NCBI RefSeq assembly: GCF_007018905.1 | Contig: NZ_CP041402.1 | Span: 4,824,001-4,888,000 of the forward strand | DNA from: Tardiphaga sp. vice304 | Lineage (GTDB): Bacteria; Pseudomonadota; Alphaproteobacteria; Rhizobiales; Xanthobacteraceae | Length of the DNA stretch: 64,000 nt | Direction: 5' to 3' | Part shown: piece by piece, positions 58,423-64,000 of the stretch | Layout of the letters: each line of letters opens with the position of its first letter | How positions within the stretch are numbered: the first letter of the stretch is position 1 | Notes under the pieces: generated by a model | Seen by the model: only the letters and a program-made list of their open reading frames with translations | Databases searched by the model: none | Told to the model about the DNA's origin: nothing | Made by a program: the position numbers and the translations under genes

Positions 58423-59528
58423 CAGACTTCCCGCGCCTCAAAGTCGATCCGCGGATCGATCCACATATAGGCCAGGTCGGACAACAGGTTCACGACGAGG
58501 CCGACCAGCGAGAAGATGAACAGCGTGCCGAACACCACCGGATAGTCGCGGTTCAGCACACTCTCGAAGCCGAGCAGGCCCAGTCCATCGAGCGAGAAGA
58601 TGGTCTCGATCAGCAGCGAGCCGGAGAAGAAGGCGTGGATGAAAGCGCCGGGAAAGCCGGCAATCACGATCAGCATCGCGTTTCGAAAAATGTGATTGTA
58701 GAGCACTTGGCGCTCGTTGCAGCCCTTGGCGCGCGCGGTCATGACATATTGCTTGCGGATCTCGTCGAGGAACGAGTTCTTGGTCAGCAGCGTCATGGTG
58801 GCGAAGGCGCCGAGCACCATCGAGATCAGCGGCAGCGTCATGTGCCAGAAATAGTCGATGATCTTCCAGTACCACGGGAACTGGTCCCAGCCGTCCGACG
58901 TCAGCCCGCGCAATGGAAAGATGCTCCAGAATGAGCCGCCGGAGAACAGGATGATCAAGAGGATCGCAAATAGAAAGCCGGGGATTGCGAAGCCGACGAT
59001 GATCACGGCCGAGGTCCAGGTGTCGAAGCGCGACCCGTCCTTCACCGCCTTGCGGATCCCGAGCGGAATCGAGATCAGATAGGTCAAGAGCATCATCCAG
59101 ATGCCCAAGGACATCGAGACCGGCAGTTTTTCCTTGATTAGTTGCAGCACAGAGGTGTCGCGAAAATAGCTCTTGCCGAAATCGAAGCGGGCGAAATTCC
59201 ACAGCATCAGCGCGAAGCGTTCGTAAGCGGGCTTGTCAAAGCCGAACTGCTTCTCCAGGCTTTTCACGAAATCCGGGTCGAGCCCCTGCGCGCCGCGGTA
59301 CTTCGAATTCACCGCATCGCCGGCCGCGCCAGCCTGGCCGCGATTGCCGAAATCGCCACCCGAGGAGCCGGAGACGCGCGACGCGCCGGTGTCGGCGCCC
59401 GAGAGTTGCGCGATGACGCGCTCGACGGGACCGCCCGGGGCAAACTGCACCACGACGAAGGACACGAACAGGATGCCCAACAGCGTGGGAAACATCAGCA
59501 GGACGCGGCGGGCGATATAGGCGGTCAT
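58422..59528 (-). CDS. yejB: Peptide ABC transporter permease YejB
   Basis: A 368-residue DppB-like permease: MTAYIARRVLLMFPTLLGILFVSFVVVQFAPGGPVE, a periplasmic insert (about 45-125), then SLGIWMMLLTYLISIPLGIRKAVKDGS and DEIRKQYVMTARAKGCNERQVLYNHIFRNA (EAA-type loop). It follows the second yejA by 3 bp. Confidence 0.95.
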   Translation of the reverse strand: MTAYIARRVLLMFPTLLGILFVSFVVVQFAPGGPVERVIAQLSGADTGASRVSGSSGGDFGNRGQAGAAGDAVNSKYRGAQGLDPDFVKSLEKQFGFDKPAYERFALMLWNFARFDFGKSYFRDTSVLQLIKEKLPVSMSLGIWMMLLTYLISIPLGIRKAVKDGSRFDTWTSAVIIVGFAIPGFLFAILLIILFSGGSFWSIFPLRGLTSDGWDQFPWYWKIIDYFWHMTLPLISMVLGAFATMTLLTKNSFLDEIRKQYVMTARAKGCNERQVLYNHIFRNAMLIVIAGFPGAFIHAFFSGSLLIETIFSLDGLGLLGFESVLNRDYPVVFGTLFIFSLVGLVVNLLSDLAYMWIDPRIDFEAREV

Positions 59529-59531
59529 GGT

Positions 59532-61403
59532 CTATCTGGCCTGTTCGCTCGCGGGCTTCGAGGCCCACCACAGATCGGGGGCGCCGACGCCGATATATTT
59601 CGGCAGGTTGGCAGGATGACCGAATACGTCCCAATAGGCCAGCCGGTGCGCGCCGGAATACCATTGCGGCACCCAGTAGCGCCCGGCGCGAACCACGCGG
59701 TCGAGCGCGCGCGCCGCGAAGACCAGCTTCGCCCGCGTATCGGCGGCGATCACCTCGTTCATCAGCGCATCGACGACCGGGTCGGAAATCCCGGCAAGAT
59801 TGTTGGAGCCCCTGGTGGTAGCCGACTGCATCGAGAAGAACGAACGCAGGGAATCGCCGGGCACCGTGGAGAAGCTGAAGCGCTCGATCATGAGGTCGAA
59901 GTCGAAATCGTCACGTCGGGCGCGGGCCTGTACGGGATCGACGACCCGCAATGTCGCCTCAATGCCGAGAGTGCCTAAATTCTTGATGTAGGGCATGTGG
60001 TGCGGCTGGAAGGTCGGCTCGTCGAGCAGGAACTCGACCTTGAACGGCTCGCCCTGCGCGGTCAGGCGCTTGCCGTCCTTGATGACGCAGCCGGAATCGT
60101 TGAGCAACTGGATCGCACGGCGCAGCAGCGTGCGGTCCTGGCCGGAGCCGTCGGAGGTCGGCGGCACATAGGGCGTGGCGAACACTTCGGCCGGCACCTG
60201 ACCTCGAAAAGGCTCGAGCAAAGCGAGTTCTTCCGGCGACGGCGGGCCGGAGGCCATCATGTCGGAATTCTGGAATGGCGAGACCGTGCGCTGATAGGCG
60301 CCGTACATGATCGACTTGTTGGTCCACTCGAAGTCGAAGGCATTGCCCAGCGCCTCGCGCACGCGCGGGTCCTTGAATTTTTCGCGTCGCGTATTCAGAA
60401 ACCAGCCCTGCGCCCCGGACGGCGTGTCGTCCGGCAGCGTCTCGCGCTTGACGCGGCCGTCGAGCACGGCCGGGAAATCGTAGCGTGTGTTCCAGGTCCG
60501 CGACGTGAATTCCTCGCGAAACAGGTAGTTGCGGCCGGTGAAGCCTTCGAAGGCGACGTCACGGTCGCGATAGAAATCGAAGCGCACCGTATCGAAATTA
60601 TAGAAGCCGCGGCTGACCGGCAGGTCGGCGCCCCACCAGTCCTTGACGCGGTCGAGTTCGATGTAGCGCCCGACCTCGAAGCGACCGACCTTGTAGGGGC
60701 CGTTGCCGAGCGGAATGTCGAGCGAGGATTCATCGAACGGGCGCGCCGCATAATAGGCTTGCGAGAAGATCGGCAGGCCGGCGACCAGCAGCGGCACGTC
60801 GCGGCCGCGCTTTTCCGCAAAGGTGACGACCAGCGTGGCATCGTCGGTCGCTTCGGCCCGGGCCATGTCGCGCAACTGCTGGCTGATCAGCGGATGGCCC
60901 TTGCTTTTCAGCGTGGTCAGCGAGTACGCCGCGTCGCGCGCGGTGAGTTGGCTGCCGTCGTGGAAACGCGCCTCCGGGCGCAGCTTGAATGTGTAGGTTA
61001 GGCCATCGCCGGAAATCTGCACGGACTTCGCCACCAGCCCGTACATCGCATCGGGCTCGTCCGCGGCGCGGAGCATCAGCGGCGAGAAAGTCATGCCCAT
61101 GCCCTGCGCGCCGTCGCCCTTGAGAATATAGGCGTTGAGCGAATTAAAGGTCGAGAACGACTGGTTGAAGGCGCGGGTCGACGGCACCGTCGAGAACACC
61201 CCACCCTTCGGCGCCTTGACATTTACATAGTCGAAGTTCGGAAAATCGGCCGGGTATTTCAGATCGCCGAACGCCGAGATGCCGTGCATCGGCGTCTCGT
61301 CTTGCGCTTGCGCCGGCGAGAAATGTGTGGCGGCGACGGCGCCGAGCCCCAGACCAAGCACATGGCGGCGGTTCAGACCACGCTGTCGAGAGATGTCGCT
61401 CAA
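59532..61403 (-). CDS. Extracellular solute-binding protein, YejA-like (second copy)
   Basis: A peptide-binding protein of about 623 residues, family SBP_bac_5. Signal peptide with RRHVLGLGLGAVAATHFSPAQAQD, then HGISAFGDLKYPADFPNFDYVNVKAPKGG, typical of YejA. The start is a TTG at 61403 that overlaps the stop of the first yejA-like gene (TTGA). No ATG is suitable; the frame reading to 61562 is only a shadow. Confidence 0.92.
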   Translation of the reverse strand: MSDISRQRGLNRRHVLGLGLGAVAATHFSPAQAQDETPMHGISAFGDLKYPADFPNFDYVNVKAPKGGVFSTVPSTRAFNQSFSTFNSLNAYILKGDGAQGMGMTFSPLMLRAADEPDAMYGLVAKSVQISGDGLTYTFKLRPEARFHDGSQLTARDAAYSLTTLKSKGHPLISQQLRDMARAEATDDATLVVTFAEKRGRDVPLLVAGLPIFSQAYYAARPFDESSLDIPLGNGPYKVGRFEVGRYIELDRVKDWWGADLPVSRGFYNFDTVRFDFYRDRDVAFEGFTGRNYLFREEFTSRTWNTRYDFPAVLDGRVKRETLPDDTPSGAQGWFLNTRREKFKDPRVREALGNAFDFEWTNKSIMYGAYQRTVSPFQNSDMMASGPPSPEELALLEPFRGQVPAEVFATPYVPPTSDGSGQDRTLLRRAIQLLNDSGCVIKDGKRLTAQGEPFKVEFLLDEPTFQPHHMPYIKNLGTLGIEATLRVVDPVQARARRDDFDFDLMIERFSFSTVPGDSLRSFFSMQSATTRGSNNLAGISDPVVDALMNEVIAADTRAKLVFAARALDRVVRAGRYWVPQWYSGAHRLAYWDVFGHPANLPKYIGVGAPDLWWASKPASEQAR

Positions 61404-63277
61404 GACCGCTTGCTCTTGGCGGCGCGCTCGGCGTCGTACCACCAGATAGCCGGAAAGCCGGACTGGCCGTATTTCGGCGGCTCGGCGGGACGGCCGAACC
61501 GATCCCAGCGCGCGGTACGGACCTTGTTGTAGGTGAACTGCGGCACGACGTAGTGATTCCACAACAGCACGCGATCCAGCGCCTTGGTGGCCGCAATCAG
61601 ATCGGCGCGGTCCTTGGTGAAGATCACGCGGTCGATCAATTTGTCGATCGCCGGGTTCTTGATGCCGACGACGTTGCGCGATCCCGCCATGTCGGCGGCC
61701 TGCGAGCCCCAGAATTCGCGCTGCTCGTTGCCCGGCGAAAGCGACTCCGGCCAGATCGAGCCGACGATGTCGAAATCCCAGCTGCGCAGCCGGTTTTCAT
61801 ATTGCGTGGAGTCGATGGTGCGAACCGAGACGCCGATACCGAGCCGTTCCAGCGACGGCTTGAAGAACAGCATGATGCGCTCGGAGTTGGGATCCTCGCC
61901 GAGCAGTTCGAGTTCGAACGGCACGCCGGTCTTGGCATTGACCAGCTTGCGCTCGCGCACCTCAAAGCCGGCTTCCTTGAAGAGCTTCAACGCCTCACGC
62001 AAATTCTCGCGCACCGCCTCGGGACTGCCACCGACGGGATTGCTGTAGGGCTTGGTGAACACTTCCGCCGGCACCTCGGCGCGCACGATCTCCAGTATCT
62101 CCAGTTCGCGGCCTTCCGGCAGGCCGGACGACGCCAACTCGGTACCCTCGAAATAGCTGCCGATGCGCTTGTACTGGTTGAAGAAGATCTGCTTGTTCAT
62201 CTCCTCGAAATCGAACGCATAGTTCAGCGCGCGGCGGACGCGCGGGTCCTTGAACTTGTCGCGGCGCAGGTTCATGGCAAAGCCCTGCATGACGCCGGAC
62301 GAGCGGTTGAGGAATTCCTCGAGCACGACGCGCTTGTCGGTGACCGCCGGGAAGTCGTAGGCCGTCGCCCAGTTCTTGGCGCTGTTCTCGGTGCGCCAGT
62401 CGACCTGGTCGCCCTTGAAGGCTTCTAGCGCCACGGTGCCGTCGCGGAAATATTCGTAGCGCAGCTCATCGAAATTGTGGCGGCCGACATTCACGTTGAG
62501 GTCGCGCGCCCAGTAATCCTTGACGCGTTCGACCACGATCGAGCGGCCGGCGACGAATTCCTTGATCTTGTAGGCCGCGCTGCCGAGCGGCGGCTCCTGT
62601 GTGGTCGCGGAAATGTCGCGCTTGGCACCGGAGGCATTGGTGCCCTCCCACCAGTGCTTCGGCAGCACCAGGAGCTGGCCGACGATCTGCGGCAATTCGC
62701 GATTGCCCGGCCCGTCGAAGGTGAATTTGACGTCGCGCTCGCCCTGCTTCTCGGCCTTCACCACATGGCGGTAATAGGCCGAATATTGCGGGTGATGCTT
62801 CTTGAAGGAATCCAGTGAAAAGATCACGTCTTCCGGCGTCACCGGCTTTCCGTCGTGCCATTTCGCCTGCGCGCGCAGGCGGTAAGTGGCCGAGGAAAAA
62901 TCTGCGGGATGGCTGACGGATTCGGCGAGCAGGCCGTATTCGGTGGACACCTCGTCGAGCGACGGCGTCGTCAGCGATTCGTAGATCAGGCCGACGGCGG
63001 CGGCGATGTTGCCCTTCACGCCGGACACGACGATGTTGAAATTGTCGAAGGTGCCGAGCGCGATCTGGCGCGCCACGCCGCCCTTGGGGGCTTCCGGATT
63101 GACGTAATCGAAGCGCGGAAAGCCGGCCGGATATTTGATCTCGCCGAACAGCGATAAAGCGTGGCGCCATTCCGCCTCGGGGACCGCGGCTTGCGCAAGC
63201 GCAGGCGCCGCACCGAGCATGGGGACGAGGGCGGCAAAGGCGCTGGTCTGCAGCAGACGTCGTCGGGAGAAGGCCAT
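61400..63277 (-). CDS. Extracellular solute-binding protein, YejA-like (first copy)
   Basis: A 625-residue peptide-binding protein. The N-terminus MAFSRRRLLQTSAFAALVPML is a likely Tat signal (twin arginines) and the mature start resembles copy two (LSLFGEIKYPAGFPRFDYVNPEAPKGG). The tandem arrangement suggests duplication and split ligand preference. It is the first gene of the yej run; start 63277 gives the proper signal. Confidence 0.94.
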   Translation of the reverse strand: MAFSRRRLLQTSAFAALVPMLGAAPALAQAAVPEAEWRHALSLFGEIKYPAGFPRFDYVNPEAPKGGVARQIALGTFDNFNIVVSGVKGNIAAAVGLIYESLTTPSLDEVSTEYGLLAESVSHPADFSSATYRLRAQAKWHDGKPVTPEDVIFSLDSFKKHHPQYSAYYRHVVKAEKQGERDVKFTFDGPGNRELPQIVGQLLVLPKHWWEGTNASGAKRDISATTQEPPLGSAAYKIKEFVAGRSIVVERVKDYWARDLNVNVGRHNFDELRYEYFRDGTVALEAFKGDQVDWRTENSAKNWATAYDFPAVTDKRVVLEEFLNRSSGVMQGFAMNLRRDKFKDPRVRRALNYAFDFEEMNKQIFFNQYKRIGSYFEGTELASSGLPEGRELEILEIVRAEVPAEVFTKPYSNPVGGSPEAVRENLREALKLFKEAGFEVRERKLVNAKTGVPFELELLGEDPNSERIMLFFKPSLERLGIGVSVRTIDSTQYENRLRSWDFDIVGSIWPESLSPGNEQREFWGSQAADMAGSRNVVGIKNPAIDKLIDRVIFTKDRADLIAATKALDRVLLWNHYVVPQFTYNKVRTARWDRFGRPAEPPKYGQSGFPAIWWYDAERAAKSKRS

Positions 63278-63430
63278 GGGCAAGATGCTGAATTCCTGTG
63301 AACCGAAGCGTCGAGTAGAGCGGACATATAAGGCGAGGATTCGACCGATTATGCCGGGTTTCCCTGAGGATACCATCCCCGCATCCTAGCCCATTGCGGC
63401 CAAACGTCCCGCTTAAGCTTTCGTAAGGCA

Positions 63431-63462
63431 AAACGAAAACGGCCAGGCTGAGCCTGGCCGTT
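63431..63462 (-). terminator. Terminator after the cytochrome c gene
   Basis: ACGGCCAGGCT and AGCCTGGCCGT (63439-63461) form an 11-bp perfect hairpin. On the minus strand it is followed by TTTTCGTTTT. It lies about 30 bp after the cytochrome stop and insulates the yej run. Confidence 0.88.
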
Positions 63463-63492
63463 CGTTCCAATGGATGCTTTTTGCGGGCTTGT

Positions 63493-64000
63493 TTACTTCG
63501 CGGCCGTCGGCAGCGGCACCGGGGTGTCGGCCAGCGAAGCCAGATAGGCGATCACGTCGGCGCGCTCGCTGTCCTTGGCGATGCCGGCGAAGCCCATCGC
63601 TGTGCCCGGAATATAGGCCTTCGGACTGGTGAGGAACTTGTTGAGCGCATCGAAGGTCCACTCGCCGCCCTTGCCCTTCATGGCAGCCGAGAAGTTGAAG
63701 CCGCCCTTGGCGGTGCCGATCTTCTCGTTGACGGTGCCGAACAGATTCGGACCGACGCGGTTCGGGGCGCCCTTTTCGAAGGTGTGGCAGGCGGCGCACT
63801 TCTTGGCCGCGCCCATGCCCTTTTCGACCGAGGCGGTCTGCAGCAGCTTCTCGATCGGTTCGGAGGGCCCCGCGGCGGCCGCCTTGGCGCCGCCGGCCGC
63901 CTCTTCCTTTACCGCGATGTCGTAACCGGGCTTTTCTATTTTCTTGGGGGAAAAAATCGCGTCTGCCGTGATGCTGGTCGCCATCAGCAGCAGGCAGGTG
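63493..64000 (-). CDS. cycM: Membrane-anchored cytochrome c, CycM-like (partial, 5' end off window)
   Basis: Class I cytochrome c with one haem site (KKCAACHTFEKG) and a Met ligand in PGTAMGFAGI. The visible N-terminus (TCLLLMATSITADAIFSPKK) continues upstream in frame to the window edge, as expected for the uncleaved anchor helix of CycM. CycM passes electrons from the bc1 complex to the aa3-type oxidase in Bradyrhizobium. About 168 residues are visible of roughly 185. An internal ATG at 63984 is unlikely to be the start. Confidence 0.88.
   Translation of the reverse strand, partial: TCLLLMATSITADAIFSPKKIEKPGYDIAVKEEAAGGAKAAAAGPSEPIEKLLQTASVEKGMGAAKKCAACHTFEKGAPNRVGPNLFGTVNEKIGTAKGGFNFSAAMKGKGGEWTFDALNKFLTSPKAYIPGTAMGFAGIAKDSERADVIAYLASLADTPVPLPTAAK

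Overview
The window is a contiguous, GC-rich, densely coding chromosomal segment of an alphaproteobacterium. It is most likely a member of the Nitrobacteraceae (Bradyrhizobium/Rhodopseudomonas type). That placement is inferred from a PhyR-NepR-EcfG general stress locus, a CycM-type membrane-anchored cytochrome c, a urt-ure urea operon, rhizobial-type cpa/tad pilus genes and several families of dispersed palindromic repeats. I saw no rRNA, tRNA, CRISPR array, prophage or insertion sequence.

Layout. 1-1.3 kb: a 3-hydroxybutyrate dehydrogenase cut by the left edge and a CAP-domain lipoprotein. 1.35-9.2 kb (minus): a sulfur assimilation run, cysG, DUF2849, cysI-type sulfite reductase, DUF934, then sbp-cysT-cysW-cysA. 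9.5-12.4 kb (plus, divergent): a second set, cysP-cysT-cysW, with a thiosulfate-type binding protein and no ATPase gene of its own. 12.7-14.8 kb: malate synthase G. 14.9-21.4 kb: a general stress island. It holds a small membrane protein, an L,D-transpeptidase with a DUF2865 partner, an AI-2E family exporter, a DUF883 (YqjD-like) gene with a holin-like partner, phyR and nepR-ecfG. Five copies of the EcfG promoter pattern GGAAC-N16-NGTT/CGTA lie in its intergenic regions. 21.6-23.3 kb: a CHASE/HWE histidine kinase with a degenerate N-box.

36.0-23.6 kb (minus) is one long urea-use run: urtABCDE, ureD, ureA, a DMP19 protein, ureB, ureC, a small monooxygenase, ureE, ureF, ureG. It starts from a sequence that fits sigma-54 -24/-12 promoters exactly. 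Urea is imported by UrtABCDE and hydrolysed by UreABC, which UreDEFG mature with nickel. Dispersed palindromes sit in four of its intercistronic gaps, and a terminator lies between urtA and urtB.

36.5-38.8 kb: DEAD-box helicase, an IF-1 with an RG-rich tail, and a cold-shock protein, a probable RNA/cold-adaptation group. 38.9-51.9 kb: a Flp/Tad pilus region with two TadE-like minor pilins, a separate CpaC-N-like protein, a sterol-desaturase-like enzyme, flp pilin, cpaABCDEF, tadBC and tadD. 52.0-63.3 kb: an M17 aminopeptidase, an NlpC/P60 hydrolase, a Nudix hydrolase and a Yej-type peptide ABC importer (yejF, yejE, yejB and two tandem yejA-like binding proteins). A low-GC VapBC-like toxin-antitoxin pair is inserted between yejE and yejF. 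63.5-64 kb: a cycM-like cytochrome c gene cut by the right edge.

No wholly unknown multi-gene system stands out. The most interesting signals are the EcfG-promoter island, the degenerate kinase beside it, the TA pair wired into the yej operon, the uncharacterised partners inside the sulfite reductase and urease operons, and the repeats filling the urea operon gaps.
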